A stretch of 64,000 nt of DNA from Bacteroides caecimuris (GTDB lineage Bacteria > Bacteroidota > Bacteroidia > Bacteroidales > Bacteroidaceae): assembly GCF_001688725.2 (NCBI RefSeq), contig NZ_CP015401.2, positions 2,170,001-2,234,000 of the forward strand, written 5' to 3'. The notes below the pieces were generated by a model. That model saw only the letters and a program-made list of their open reading frames with translations, was not told the origin of the DNA and ran no database searches. The first letter of the stretch is position 1. The number at the start of each line of letters is the position of its first letter. Positions 19,447 through 31,080 of this stretch are shown piece by piece. The translations under genes were made by a program, and so were the position numbers.

Positions 19447-19692
19447 TCAGGAAACACAGGCAGAAACCGTGCCGTCACTCATTTCGACAAAACCGCCCTG
19501 AATATCCATCGTGTGCTCTTCTCCCTCCATCGTCGTATAACTCAACGTTCCCGATTTCAACGATGATACAATGGGCGCATGCCCCGGCAGAATAGAAAAC
19601 GAACCGATCATGCCCGGCAATGTGACAATCTTCACATCTCCGTCGAATATGCTCTTTTCGGGCGATACTATACTCAAATGCAGTTCTTTCAT
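19447..19692 (-). CDS. atpC: F1Fo ATP synthase subunit epsilon, short form
   Basis: The 81-residue protein holds only the N-terminal beta-sandwich (LHLSIVSPEKSIFDGDVKIV, GMIGSFSILPGHAPIV, GGFVEMSDGTVSACV). The C-terminal two-helix domain that inhibits ATP hydrolysis in E. coli (total about 139 residues) is absent. Short epsilons are usual in Bacteroidota. A GTG three bases upstream (19695) is an alternative start. It lies 12 bp after the atpD stop. Confidence 0.93.
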   Translation of the reverse strand: MKELHLSIVSPEKSIFDGDVKIVTLPGMIGSFSILPGHAPIVSSLKSGTLSYTTMEGEEHTMDIQGGFVEMSDGTVSACVS

Positions 19693-19704
19693 CACTCTAT
19701 ATTT

Positions 19705-21848
<2,144 letters not shown>

Positions 21849-23018
21849 ATGATGAAGAAAATACTGTTACTCGGTTCTGGAGAACTAGGAAAAGAATTTG
21901 TAATTTCAGCTCAACGTAAAGGTCAACACATCATTGCTTGCGACTCATACGCGGGAGCACCTGCTATGCAAGTGGCTGATGAATTTGAAGTATTCGATAT
22001 GCTGAACGGTGAAGAACTGGAGCGCGCTGTAAAGAAACACCAGCCGGACATTATCGTTCCGGAGATTGAAGCGATCCGCACGGAACGTTTGTATGACTTC
22101 GAAAAAGAAGGTATCCAGGTAGTCCCCAGCGCCCGTGCCGTAAACTTCACAATGAATCGTAAAGCTATCCGCGACCTTGCCGCTAAAGAACTCGGACTGA
22201 AAACAGCCAAATACTTCTATGCCAAAACATTGGACGAACTGAAAGAAGCTGCCGATAAAATCGGCTTCCCTTGTGTCGTTAAACCATTAATGTCATCCTC
22301 CGGTAAAGGACAGTCGTTAGTGAAAAGCGCTGACGAGCTTGAACACGCCTGGGAATATGGATGCAGCGGAAGCCGTGGCGATATCCGCGAGCTTATTATT
22401 GAAGAATTTATCAAATTCGACAGCGAAATCACCCTGCTCACCGTTACTCAAAAGAACGGCCCCACCCTGTTCTGCCCTCCTATCGGACACGTGCAGAAAG
22501 GTGGCGACTATCGTGAAAGTTTCCAACCCGCACATATCGATCCCGCACATTTGAAAGAAGCGGAAGAAATGGCAGAAAAAGTAACTTGTGCACTAACAGG
22601 AGCAGGACTTTGGGGAGTTGAGTTCTTCCTGAGCCACGAAAACGGAGTCTATTTCTCCGAACTTTCTCCACGCCCGCACGATACCGGCATGGTGACTTTG
22701 GCAGGAACACAAAACCTGAATGAATTTGAATTGCATCTGCGTGCCGTGCTCGGTCTGCCTATTCCAAGTATCAAGCAAGAACGGATAGGCGCAAGTGCTG
22801 TCATCCTCTCTCCGATTGCCAGCCAGGAACATCCTCAATATCGCGGACTGGAAGAAGTAACCAAAGAAGAAGATACCTATCTACGTATATTCGGCAAACC
22901 GTTTACACGCGTCAACCGCCGTATGGGTGTGGTACTTTGCTATGCTCCGCTCGATACTGATTTGGATGCGTTGCGCGACAAGGCTAAGAGAATTGCAGAG
23001 AAAGTAGAAGTTTACTAA
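21849..23018 (+). CDS. purT: Formate-dependent phosphoribosylglycinamide formyltransferase
   Basis: An ATP-grasp enzyme that formylates GAR using formate and ATP, the folate-independent third step of purine synthesis. The 389 residues begin with the nucleotide fold [20 protein letters not shown]. The ATP-grasp core has [19 protein letters not shown] (about 138-156), [17 protein letters not shown], and the metal-binding [20 protein letters not shown] with [18 protein letters not shown]. It is probably co-transcribed with the acetyltransferase 20 bp downstream; a terminator follows that gene. Confidence 0.97.
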   Translation: MMKKILLLGSGELGKEFVISAQRKGQHIIACDSYAGAPAMQVADEFEVFDMLNGEELERAVKKHQPDIIVPEIEAIRTERLYDFEKEGIQVVPSARAVNFTMNRKAIRDLAAKELGLKTAKYFYAKTLDELKEAADKIGFPCVVKPLMSSSGKGQSLVKSADELEHAWEYGCSGSRGDIRELIIEEFIKFDSEITLLTVTQKNGPTLFCPPIGHVQKGGDYRESFQPAHIDPAHLKEAEEMAEKVTCALTGAGLWGVEFFLSHENGVYFSELSPRPHDTGMVTLAGTQNLNEFELHLRAVLGLPIPSIKQERIGASAVILSPIASQEHPQYRGLEEVTKEEDTYLRIFGKPFTRVNRRMGVVLCYAPLDTDLDALRDKAKRIAEKVEVY

Positions 23019-23038
23019 ACAAGAAAATCAGAAATAAG

Positions 23039-23509
23039 ATGAATAGAATCCGCCAAGTAAACCTGTCTGATATTCCGGCATTGCAAGAGCTATATCAGCA
23101 TACAGTTCTGACTGTGAACCGAAAAGATTATACAGCCGAAGAAGTAGCAGACTGGGCTTCGTGCGGAGACGACACATCACATTGGGGTGAGCTTTTCGAA
23201 GAGCAACATTATGTGGTTGCAGAAAATGAAGAAGGTGTGATTGTAGGCTTCGGCTCTGTCAACGATGACGGATATATGCACACGCTGTTTGTCCATAAGG
23301 ACTTTCAGCATCAAGGCATTGCGACATCTTTGTATAAATATCTCGAAGCATACGCACAAGAAAGAGGTGCGAAAAGATTAACATCGGAGGTTAGCATCAC
23401 AGCAAAACCGTTTTTCGAGAAACAAGGTTTTCAGGTTGATGAAGAACAAAAACGGAAAGCTAATCAAATGTGTCTCACCAATTATAAAATGAGCAAGCAA
23501 CTCTATTAA
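23039..23509 (+). CDS. GNAT family N-acetyltransferase
   Basis: A 156-residue protein with the GNAT fold. The acetyl-CoA pyrophosphate loop is in LFVHKDFQHQGIATSLYKYL (about residues 82-101, QHQGIA fitting Q/R-x-x-G-x-G/A). The preceding strand is GVIVGFGSVNDDGYM and the C-terminal strand carries AKPFFEKQGFQ, the usual tyrosine/phenylalanine and QGF end. The acceptor is unknown. It lies 20 bp after purT and is closed by the hairpin at 23594. Confidence 0.88.
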   Translation: MNRIRQVNLSDIPALQELYQHTVLTVNRKDYTAEEVADWASCGDDTSHWGELFEEQHYVVAENEEGVIVGFGSVNDDGYMHTLFVHKDFQHQGIATSLYKYLEAYAQERGAKRLTSEVSITAKPFFEKQGFQVDEEQKRKANQMCLTNYKMSKQLY

Positions 23510-23593
23510 TCTATATCGTTTCACATCTAAAATGCAAATACATAGAATCAGTCTCACTTACTGACGAAGAGAAGACTTATTCTATTGATAAAA

Positions 23594-23645
23594 AACTCCA
23601 ACCAATGCGACTTTATTCGCCACTTGGTTGGAGTTCTTTTTTTAG
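23594..23645 (+). terminator. Terminator after purT-GNAT
   Basis: AACTCCAACCAA (23594-23605) and TTGGTTGGAGTT (23624-23635) form a perfect 12-bp stem followed by CTTTTTTTT. It also lies 40-90 bp from the convergent acyltransferase stop. Confidence 0.9.
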
Positions 23646-23684
23646 CTTTATGGAATGTTTTTCAGATACATAACAATGAAACTA

Positions 23685-24836
23685 TCATTTTTTACTCAAG
23701 AAACGTTTTGCCAAATATTTACGTATCGGTTCGTCATACAGTTTCAGGCACAGATAAGCAAGCACGATACTCAAGACAAAGACGCACACGGCTACGTGCC
23801 AAGTCTCGCCCAACGTATAGAGCTTATTCTCAATCAGCCATGCATAGAACAGATACATCAACGGATAATGGATCACATAAACCGGATAGGATATATCCCC
23901 CAGAAATTTGCATACCTTTGTCGATTGCACGTCCGTAGTGGTGCCCGACGCTCCTATCCAAAGAATGATAGGGAAAGCCACAATCACACAAAACGCTTCA
24001 TAAACACCATTCATGCAAAGCGGCTCTATTCCTTCGAGATAAGGAACAGCGAACAGGGCAATCAATGCAACGGTACATATCCAGAAAGCACCTCTCACCT
24101 TCATAGGCTTGAAGTTGCGCGACATCAGCATACCCAGTGAGAAAGGGAAAAGCATACGTAGGGAGCCGCCCAGGAAGTTAACCCCGTCCAGTGTCCAACC
24201 CACTCCTATGTTTCCATAAGTGGAGACATTGAAAACGGCAAACGCTGCCAATGCTGCACCCAGCAACACCACAAATACCGTCAGCGCCTTGTTGGACAAG
24301 CGACGGATGAACAACGCATACAGGATATTACCGATATACTCGAAAAATAACGACCAGCAAGGACCGTTCAACGGAAACATCTCACCATTGCCACGAACTT
24401 CATACCCCACGCCCGGCATGGCAGGAATGAAGAATATCGTGCAAAGAAGAGACAACATAACCATGGAAATGGCGACATGTGTTCCATCCCACTGTACACA
24501 ACCCTGAATACAGAATGTGATAGCACCCAATACGGCACCCATAACGACCATCGGATGAAGACGTATCAAACGACGTTTAAAGAAATCTTTCATGGTGAGA
24601 CTCTTGTCCCAACGGTCGTCATAAGCGTAACCGATCACGAAACCCGAAAGGATAAAGAAGAAATCTACGGCAAGATAACCGTGATTGAGAGTCTCGATAT
24701 TGCCACCACCGGCAAAAGCGTAGCCCTCGAATACATGATACCATATCACCATAAGAGCCGCTACACCGCGAAGTCCGTCAAGAAGATCATAATGTGCTTT
24801 GGTATCTGCAAAGGCTGAAGAAGAAATGTTTGACAT
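23685..24836 (-). CDS. Acyltransferase family 3 membrane protein
   Basis: This 383-residue inner-membrane protein has about ten hydrophobic helices and the acyltransferase-3 opening YDLLDGLRGVAALMVIWYHV (about residues 17-36) with the catalytic-type histidine. NHGYLAVDFFFILSGFVIGY and FFKRRLIRLHPMVVMGAVLG follow. Such enzymes O-acetylate or O-acylate cell-surface sugars using cytoplasmic acyl donors. No polysaccharide cluster is adjacent, so the target is unknown. It is transcribed alone on the minus strand. Confidence 0.9.
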   Translation of the reverse strand: MSNISSSAFADTKAHYDLLDGLRGVAALMVIWYHVFEGYAFAGGGNIETLNHGYLAVDFFFILSGFVIGYAYDDRWDKSLTMKDFFKRRLIRLHPMVVMGAVLGAITFCIQGCVQWDGTHVAISMVMLSLLCTIFFIPAMPGVGYEVRGNGEMFPLNGPCWSLFFEYIGNILYALFIRRLSNKALTVFVVLLGAALAAFAVFNVSTYGNIGVGWTLDGVNFLGGSLRMLFPFSLGMLMSRNFKPMKVRGAFWICTVALIALFAVPYLEGIEPLCMNGVYEAFCVIVAFPIILWIGASGTTTDVQSTKVCKFLGDISYPVYVIHYPLMYLFYAWLIENKLYTLGETWHVAVCVFVLSIVLAYLCLKLYDEPIRKYLAKRFLSKK

Positions 24837-24880
24837 CTGTTTTTCTATTAATTAGTATTTTTTGTATAAACCCAGCAAGT

Positions 24881-26275
24881 TTAATGACGCACTTTAGGAT
24901 ACTTATTATTGAAACGGAACCCTAAGCCAAGCATCAAATAATTCGGTGTCTGAAAATTCTGAAGGTTGTAACCGATGTGAAGGAAAGAGCTGCGCGTCAC
25001 GTCTATCTTCAACGCAAAAACCTGATACAGCCCCCGCAAATCACCACGCCCCAGCACATTCGTTCCCAAACCGACATTGATGGTAAAAAACGGCATTACA
25101 TACTCCGCCCGTCCCGAAAGTCCGAGAGCAAGCTGATGCTGAATGCCCGGCACAAGAAACCTGCGTCCGGAAGTGCCGCTGCCTCCATCGTAATCGTACT
25201 CCACAATCCGGTCTTCGGTGTACACATTGGCACTACCGTCATAAACACCGTCCAGCGAGACGCCGAATCGCAGCTTATAATTGAGGTTGTACATCGGGGC
25301 AAAGTTGAATCCTGCCACGGGGTAACTGCCCGGTGAAGCTATCTGCTTCCCGCTTTCTACATACACGCCTTTCCGTCTCCACGAGCCGAACAACACAAGG
25401 TCATAACTGATATGAGAGGGAAAACGGAGAATATACGGCTTGACCAAAGACTTGGTCAGGTCGGATTCTTCACGGTTGAAGTTGTACACCAGACCGATTT
25501 TCGCTCCAGTGGTGTTCACTCCCGCGTTAGGGAATTTGGTGTTGCCGTTGGAGAAATGCGTAAAATCTCCACCGATGATAAAGTCAAAATAACGGGAAAG
25601 CGACCAATTTAAGTAGATACCTGCATTGAGATACGCATTCACCCGTGAACCTACCGCTCCGTTGTAGGAGTTGTAATCGTTATCGTATGGTTTCCATCCG
25701 GCAGAAAGGCCGAAATTCCACTCGTAATTGAGCGAAAGACGGGGATTGAAACGGGCGATGCGTGCGCCCTGAAAGACGTAGAACGTCACCGGATCACCGA
25801 GTTGCTTACGGTCGCCAAAGGTGGAGACGGCCAAGCCGAAGCCTTGGTAGGCTCCGCCGTAGATACGGTCGGCACAGGTGTTGGAACGAAACTTGAAGGA
25901 ATATTTCAGATGAGCAGCAAAGGAACTTTGGATGGGCTTCCACCGTTCGTTCTCTCCTTGCAGGAAAGGATTGGTGGGGAACACGTATTGCGGCCGGGCT
26001 TCTATCCCCAACTGGTGAATGAACCGATGGGGAACGTAAGGAGCTACCGTGTCCATGCCACATTGCGGGAAACTGTTGCGCCGGAATCCATGAAGTTCTT
26101 CCTGCAATCGACGCACTTCTTCACGAAGTTCGCGGACGTCCTGCTGGAGTTGCTCCACGTCTTGCCTGACCTCTTTCACCTCCTGCCCCACTTCTTGCGC
26201 GCACAGCGAAGCAACGGGGAAAAGCAAGGCGGAACAGAATAGGATGATTTCCCGTCTGGGTATCTTTACTCTCAT
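24881..26275 (-). CDS. PagL-like acyloxyacyl hydrolase with N-terminal coiled coil
   Basis: From the ATG at 26275 the protein is 464 residues. It has a signal peptide ending at SLCAQ (about residue 27), then a coiled coil of heptads rich in Val, Leu and Glu (EVGQEVKEVRQDVEQLQQDV and on, about 28-65). A large outer-membrane barrel follows. The lipid A 3-O-deacylase motif is recognisable in FTHFSNGNTKFPNAGVNTT (His, Ser and Asn positions as in PagL). PagL removes a 3-linked acyl chain from lipid A. The protein is more than twice the length of PagL (about 185) and carries further strands at its C terminus, so activity on another lipid is possible. A longer ORF start at 26374 is less likely because it would put the signal peptide internally. 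Confidence 0.75.
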   Translation of the reverse strand: MRVKIPRREIILFCSALLFPVASLCAQEVGQEVKEVRQDVEQLQQDVRELREEVRRLQEELHGFRRNSFPQCGMDTVAPYVPHRFIHQLGIEARPQYVFPTNPFLQGENERWKPIQSSFAAHLKYSFKFRSNTCADRIYGGAYQGFGLAVSTFGDRKQLGDPVTFYVFQGARIARFNPRLSLNYEWNFGLSAGWKPYDNDYNSYNGAVGSRVNAYLNAGIYLNWSLSRYFDFIIGGDFTHFSNGNTKFPNAGVNTTGAKIGLVYNFNREESDLTKSLVKPYILRFPSHISYDLVLFGSWRRKGVYVESGKQIASPGSYPVAGFNFAPMYNLNYKLRFGVSLDGVYDGSANVYTEDRIVEYDYDGGSGTSGRRFLVPGIQHQLALGLSGRAEYVMPFFTINVGLGTNVLGRGDLRGLYQVFALKIDVTRSSFLHIGYNLQNFQTPNYLMLGLGFRFNNKYPKVRH

Positions 26276-26310
26276 ATCATAGTCTGGTTTAGTCTTTTTC
26301 AGAACGAAGT

Positions 26311-26934
26311 TTATAAATGGAGGTTCTTGATAAACTGCGCTACATGATAGCCATCCATCAATCCATGATGGCAAGTGACGGAAACAGGCATCATCAGCCT
26401 TTCTCCTTCGCGGAAGTATTTACCGGTGGAGATTTTGGGAACGCTGTCGCCCGAACGCATATTGGTAGGATGCTTCATATCGGTGAAAGAGAGCCACGGC
26501 ACAGCCGAATAATGAATGGCGTTAGGATGAAACGTACCTCCTTTGTTGAGTCCCGTAGTGGCTTGCAGACGTTCCATCTCGGTTTTTGCCTGACGAATAA
26601 AAACGAGTTCGTCCGGATCGTATTCAAAGGCGGCAAAAGAAAAGGTGTGGTCGGCACGGGCCACAGTGGCTTCGGGCAGAAGACTGTCATAACACACCAC
26701 TCGATCGCCTTCTATACGGTAACGGAACTCTTCCACAGCAGACGCAGCAGTCACGATACGGTGAAGGACGAGCAGGGAAAAGGAAACGCCTTTGTCTTTG
26801 GCTTCCTGATACGCGCGCGTACAATCTACATTGACTGTCACTCCAAAAAACGGATCGTCAAAAGCACTGAAATGTTCGTAATGTTCTCTTCTGTTCCAAG
26901 TAGCAATATCAATGATCTTCTCTATCTGATTCAT
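26311..26934 (-). CDS. Chloramphenicol acetyltransferase-like acyltransferase
   Basis: The 207-residue protein has the CAT fold with the active-site motif VTCHHGLMDGYHVAQFI near the C terminus (HHxxxDG, catalytic second His and structural Asp). Other CAT features are WNRREHYEHFSAFDDPFFGV at the N terminus and WLSFTDMKHPT before the catalytic region. True CAT confers chloramphenicol resistance by O-acetylation, but chromosomal relatives in Bacteroides are common and mostly uncharacterised, so resistance should not be assumed. It is followed downstream by the PagL-like gene with a 35-bp gap, possibly an operon. Confidence 0.8.
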   Translation of the reverse strand: MNQIEKIIDIATWNRREHYEHFSAFDDPFFGVTVNVDCTRAYQEAKDKGVSFSLLVLHRIVTAASAVEEFRYRIEGDRVVCYDSLLPEATVARADHTFSFAAFEYDPDELVFIRQAKTEMERLQATTGLNKGGTFHPNAIHYSAVPWLSFTDMKHPTNMRSGDSVPKISTGKYFREGERLMMPVSVTCHHGLMDGYHVAQFIKNLHL

Positions 26935-26958
26935 TCTAAACACTCTTTTTTAAGTTTC

Positions 26959-27062
26959 ACCACAGATTACACAGATTAACACAGATTGAATTCGGATGCA
27001 TTCTTTTCTTCTTTTGTATCTCAACCATTAATCTCGGTAATTAAATCCGTGTAATCTGTGGT
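26959..27062. repeat. Long inverted repeat, CACAGATTACAC family (copy 2)
   Basis: ACCACAGATTACACAGATTA... (26959-26987) faces ...ATCCGTGTAATCTGTGGT (about 27030-27062), with a loop of about 42 nt. It fills the gap between the DUF4301 gene and the CAT-like gene, both on the minus strand. Confidence 0.8.
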
Positions 27063-27078
27063 AAACATAGATATACAA

Positions 27079-28596
27079 TTACTGGTGTTGTTCACGCAAC
27101 AGGTCGTTCACCGTCTTCACCGGATTAAAGGTAGAAAGAGGAACTTCTACAAAGACGGTATTCCAGTCGCTCATCGCACCATTCCACAAGCCGGGAAGTT
27201 CGAGGGCTTTCAGGTCTTTACCGTTCTTCGATTTGTAGGAGATGAAGCCGGTAGCTTTATCTACATATTTCACCAGATCGAATTTATGTCCTTTATAATC
27301 ACGCACAGCACATACAATATCTACCGGATTGAAATGCGTACCCTTCTCAAACATTTCTTTCTTCTCCAGATCGTCCATGTCGATCTGTGAGCTTTCGAGG
27401 ATTTGCAGAGAGATAGTTCCGTCGCTGTTGTAAGCAAGGAACGGACCACCGCCAGGTTCGCCTACATTCTTCACCATTCCGCAGACACGCATCGGACGGT
27501 TGAACTTATTTTTAAGGTAAATGGCCAATACGGAGTCTTCGAGATCTTTTGTTTCCGGGTTCTTGCAGAAGAGTTTCTTTTGCAGGAATTGAAGCATTTC
27601 CATTATCTGGTCGTGCGTGTACTTACCGCTGTCAAGCAGCGTGAGGTATTCGAATACTTGTTTTTGCAGGGTCACGAGCACTCCGGCAATCAGTTTCTTA
27701 TATGTAACGGTGTCGGCTTTCAAACGGTCGGGCACTACGTTGTCAATGTTCTTGATGAAGATGATGTCTGCATCCAAGTCGTTCAGGTTCTCAATCAGCG
27801 CGCCGTGGCCACCGGGACGGAACAGCAGTTTGCCGTTGTCACGGAACGGTTGGTTGTCCATATCGGCAGCAATGGTGTCTGTACTTGGCTTCTGCTCGGA
27901 GAAGGTGATGTAATAGTTTACACCGTAACGTTTGGCGAAGTCATCCACTTTTTCCGTCACAAGCTTCTTGAAAAGTTCACGGTGTTCGGTAGACACGGTG
28001 AAGTGTACATTTACTTTGCCACTCTTGCCGGCTGCATACAGAGCACCTTCGGCAAGATGTTCCTCCATCGGAGTGCGGGGTCCTTCGGGGTATTTATGGA
28101 ATTTGAGCAGACCTTTCGGCAATGCGCCATAGTTCAGTCCAGCAGTCTCCAGCAGGGCAGACACCACTGCTTTATAATCACCTTCTTCCATCAATCCGGG
28201 AATGTCTTTTCCGGAAATACGCTGGCAGGCCACATTCAGATCGTCATAAAAAGCAAAATTCTTGATTCCGTCAAAAAAGGCCTGCTCGAACTTAGTAGTC
28301 GGCTGGTCATAATCGGCGGTCAGAAACTCGAATAGGTTCTTAAACATACGACTTGCAGCACCGGAGGCAGGCACGAACTTCACAACAGTCTTATCTGTGT
28401 TTGTATATGCATCCCAGGCGGCCAGATAAGCCTTCTGTTCTTCTGCGTCGGGAGCTAATATGCCCTTTTCGATGGAAGCAGCCGCATCCAGTTTTAAAAA
28501 GGGAAATCCCGTCTGGAAGCATGCTAATTGTTCTGCAATTTGCTCTTCCGTGATGCCTTTCTTGGCAAGCAACTCTTTGTCCTGTGTCGTTATCAT
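27079..28596 (-). CDS. DUF4301 family protein
   Basis: A 505-residue cytoplasmic protein typical of Bacteroidales. Recognisable stretches include VVKFVPASGAASRMFKNLFE (about 72-91), PFRDNGKLLFRPGGHGALIE and NLNDLDADIIFIKNIDNVVP. The combination of a GxxSRMF loop and RPGGHGAL resembles nucleotidyltransferase/UTP-sugar pyrophosphorylase folds, so a sugar-nucleotide role is plausible, but the family has no assigned activity. A candidate -7 box (CAAAAATA at 28623-28630, reverse TATTTTTG) lies upstream, divergent from relA. Confidence 0.85.
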   Translation of the reverse strand: MITTQDKELLAKKGITEEQIAEQLACFQTGFPFLKLDAAASIEKGILAPDAEEQKAYLAAWDAYTNTDKTVVKFVPASGAASRMFKNLFEFLTADYDQPTTKFEQAFFDGIKNFAFYDDLNVACQRISGKDIPGLMEEGDYKAVVSALLETAGLNYGALPKGLLKFHKYPEGPRTPMEEHLAEGALYAAGKSGKVNVHFTVSTEHRELFKKLVTEKVDDFAKRYGVNYYITFSEQKPSTDTIAADMDNQPFRDNGKLLFRPGGHGALIENLNDLDADIIFIKNIDNVVPDRLKADTVTYKKLIAGVLVTLQKQVFEYLTLLDSGKYTHDQIMEMLQFLQKKLFCKNPETKDLEDSVLAIYLKNKFNRPMRVCGMVKNVGEPGGGPFLAYNSDGTISLQILESSQIDMDDLEKKEMFEKGTHFNPVDIVCAVRDYKGHKFDLVKYVDKATGFISYKSKNGKDLKALELPGLWNGAMSDWNTVFVEVPLSTFNPVKTVNDLLREQHQ

Positions 28597-28702
28597 AATA
28601 TCTAATTTTATTAATTGATGCCCAAAAATACAAAATGTTATTTACTTCTTGCCGAATAACCGAGAAAAAAAGTAACTTTACATCGAATTAACAAGATTGA
28701 AT

Positions 28703-30919
28703 ATGGACGACTTTTTTACATTGGAGGAAAAAAAGGAGCTTTTTTCACTCTATCGGCATTTATTGCAGTCTGCCGGAGACAGTATTTTCTGGAAAGATTG
28801 CCAAAAGTTAAAGAAACATCTAATCAAGGCGGTCCTATGTAACGGTCTGCAACGCAATAACTTCGGGATGAATCCCGTCATCAGAGATTTACAAACGGCA
28901 GTGATCGTTGCCGAGGAAATTGGAATGAAAGGTTCGTGCCTCATCGGGATCATGTTGCACGAAATCGTAAAGGGGCATGTATTGTCTATCAACGAAGTGA
29001 GCGCCGAATATGGTGAAGACGTGGCAAGCATCATCAAAGGATTGGTGAAGACGAACGAGTTGTATGCCAAAAGCCCTGCCATCGAGTCGGAGAATTTCCG
29101 TAATCTGCTTCTTTCGTTTGCAGAGGATATGCGCGTAATCCTGATTATGATTGCCGACCGCGTGAACATGATGCGCAAAATAAAGGATATGGGCAACGAG
29201 GAGGACCGGCTCAAGGTAGCAAACGAAGCAGCATATCTGTATGCTCCGCTAGCGCACAAACTAGGATTATATAAGCTGAAATCGGAACTGGAGGACTTGT
29301 CTCTCAAATATACACAGAAAGAAACGTATTATTTCATCAAGGATAAACTGAACGAAACGAAAGCTTCCCGCGACAAATATATCGCCGCTTTTATCGAACC
29401 GATCCAACAGAAAGTGACAGAAGCGGGACTGAAGTTCGACATCAAGGGACGCACGAAGTCAATTCATTCGATATGGAATAAGATTCAAAAGCAAAAGACT
29501 CCTTTCGAGGGGATTTATGACTTGTTCGCCATTCGTATCATCCTGGATTCGGAACCGGATCCGGCGAAGGAGAAACAGGAGTGCTGGCAAGTGTATTCGA
29601 TTGTGACGGATATGTACCAGCCAAACCCGAAGCGTCTGCGCGACTGGCTTTCAATACCGAAGAGTAATGGTTACGAGTCGTTGCACATCACCGTGATGGG
29701 CCCGGAAGGGAAATGGGTGGAAGTGCAGATACGTACCCGACGGATGGACGAGATCGCGGAACGTGGACTGGCTGCGCACTGGAGATATAAAGGTATCAAA
29801 GGAGAAACGGGCTTGGACGAGTGGCTGACTTCCGTGCGAGAAGCGTTAGAGAACGCGGACAACGACTCGATGAAGGTGATGGATCAGTTTAAGATGGATC
29901 TCTACGAGGATGAAGTGTTTGTCTTTACGCCCAAGGGGGATTTGTTCAAGCTGGCTAAAGGGGCTACAGTGCTTGATTTTGCTTTCCATATACATAGTAA
30001 GTTGGGATGCAAGTGTATCGGCGCGAAAGTGAACGGCAAGAACGTGCAGTTGAAGCAGAAGTTGAACAGCGGCGACCAGGTGGAGATCATGACTTCAAAC
30101 ACCCAGACTCCGAAACAGGACTGGCTGAATATCGTGACGACTTCCAAAGCACGCACCAAGATACGGCAGGCGCTCAAAGAGATGGTGGCACGCCAGCATG
30201 CGTTTGCCAAAGAGACGCTGGAACGAAAATTCAAGAACCGCAAACTGGAGTATGATGAAGCAACCATGATGCGCCTCATCAAACGTTTGGGATTCAAGAA
30301 CGTGACGGAGTTTTATCAACGGATTGCCGATGGCGGACTGGATGTGAACGAGATTTTAGATAAATACATCGAACAACAAAAACGGGACAGCGATACGCAC
30401 GATGAAATTGTTTATCGGAGTGCCGAAGGGTATAATTTGCAGACTACACAGGAGGAAACGACATCTAAAGAGGATGTACTGGTGATTGACCAGAATCTGA
30501 AAGGACTGGAGTTTAAACTGGCTAAATGTTGTAACCCGATTTATGGCGATGATGTGTTCGGGTTCGTAACGGTGAGCGGCGGTATCAAGATACACCGGTC
30601 GGATTGTCCGAACGCGAACCAGATGCGCGAACGTTTCGGCTACCGCATCGTGAAGGCTCGCTGGGCGGGTAAGTCGGAAGGTACGCAATATCCGATCACA
30701 CTGCGCGTTGTAGGACATGATGATATTGGTATCGTGACAAATATCACTTCGATCATCTCGAAAGAAAATGGTATCACGTTGCGTTCCATCGGTATTGATT
30801 CGAACGATGGGTTGTTCTCTGGCACACTGACGGTAATGGTAGGTGATACGGGGCGTTTGGAGGCTCTTATCAAGAAATTACGGACGGTGAAGGGAGTAAA
30901 ACAAGTGAGCAGGAATTAG
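28703..30919 (+). CDS. relA: Long RelA/SpoT-type (p)ppGpp synthetase, hydrolase motif degenerate
   Basis: The 738-residue RSH enzyme synthesises (p)ppGpp from ATP and GTP/GDP in starvation. The ATG at 28703 is preferred over a TTG six bases earlier. The N-terminal hydrolase region has LHEIVKGHVLSINEVSAEYG where active enzymes carry an HD-x-x-ED signature, so hydrolysis is probably lost. The synthetase domain (about 225-390) is intact with GRTKSIHSIWNKI, YDLFAIRIIL, SNGYESLHITV and WVEVQIRTRRMDEIAERGLA. A TGS domain (EVFVFTPKGDLFKLAKGATV, about 410-470), a CCNPIYGDDV zinc-finger-like segment and a C-terminal ACT domain (about 665-738) follow. This looks like the RelA member of the Bacteroides RelA/SpoT pair. 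Confidence 0.9.
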   Translation: MDDFFTLEEKKELFSLYRHLLQSAGDSIFWKDCQKLKKHLIKAVLCNGLQRNNFGMNPVIRDLQTAVIVAEEIGMKGSCLIGIMLHEIVKGHVLSINEVSAEYGEDVASIIKGLVKTNELYAKSPAIESENFRNLLLSFAEDMRVILIMIADRVNMMRKIKDMGNEEDRLKVANEAAYLYAPLAHKLGLYKLKSELEDLSLKYTQKETYYFIKDKLNETKASRDKYIAAFIEPIQQKVTEAGLKFDIKGRTKSIHSIWNKIQKQKTPFEGIYDLFAIRIILDSEPDPAKEKQECWQVYSIVTDMYQPNPKRLRDWLSIPKSNGYESLHITVMGPEGKWVEVQIRTRRMDEIAERGLAAHWRYKGIKGETGLDEWLTSVREALENADNDSMKVMDQFKMDLYEDEVFVFTPKGDLFKLAKGATVLDFAFHIHSKLGCKCIGAKVNGKNVQLKQKLNSGDQVEIMTSNTQTPKQDWLNIVTTSKARTKIRQALKEMVARQHAFAKETLERKFKNRKLEYDEATMMRLIKRLGFKNVTEFYQRIADGGLDVNEILDKYIEQQKRDSDTHDEIVYRSAEGYNLQTTQEETTSKEDVLVIDQNLKGLEFKLAKCCNPIYGDDVFGFVTVSGGIKIHRSDCPNANQMRERFGYRIVKARWAGKSEGTQYPITLRVVGHDDIGIVTNITSIISKENGITLRSIGIDSNDGLFSGTLTVMVGDTGRLEALIKKLRTVKGVKQVSRN

Positions 30920-30949
30920 TAATAATTACGGCAAAGAAATAAAAACAGT

Positions 30950-30994
30950 GAACGGTGAACATTTGCAGCAGGATGCGCAAATTGTTCACCGTTC
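30950..30994 (+). terminator. Hairpin after relA
   Basis: GAACGGTGAAC (30950-30960) pairs with GTTCACCGTTC (30984-30994), extended inside by ATTTGC/GCAAAT. It is followed by GTCGTTTTATGG, a weak T tail. Confidence 0.75.
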
Positions 30995-31080
30995 GTCGTT
31001 TTATGGTTTGCCGATGGCTGTCTGCTATTTGTTTCTCTTCTTTCCAATAGGTTGTATACCCTGTACCTCCCGTTGATGAT

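Noticed and set aside
26311..26934. Acquired chloramphenicol resistance gene
   Set aside because: CAT-fold motif is present, but context is chromosomal with no mobile element and close relatives are uncharacterised; resistance is not supported.
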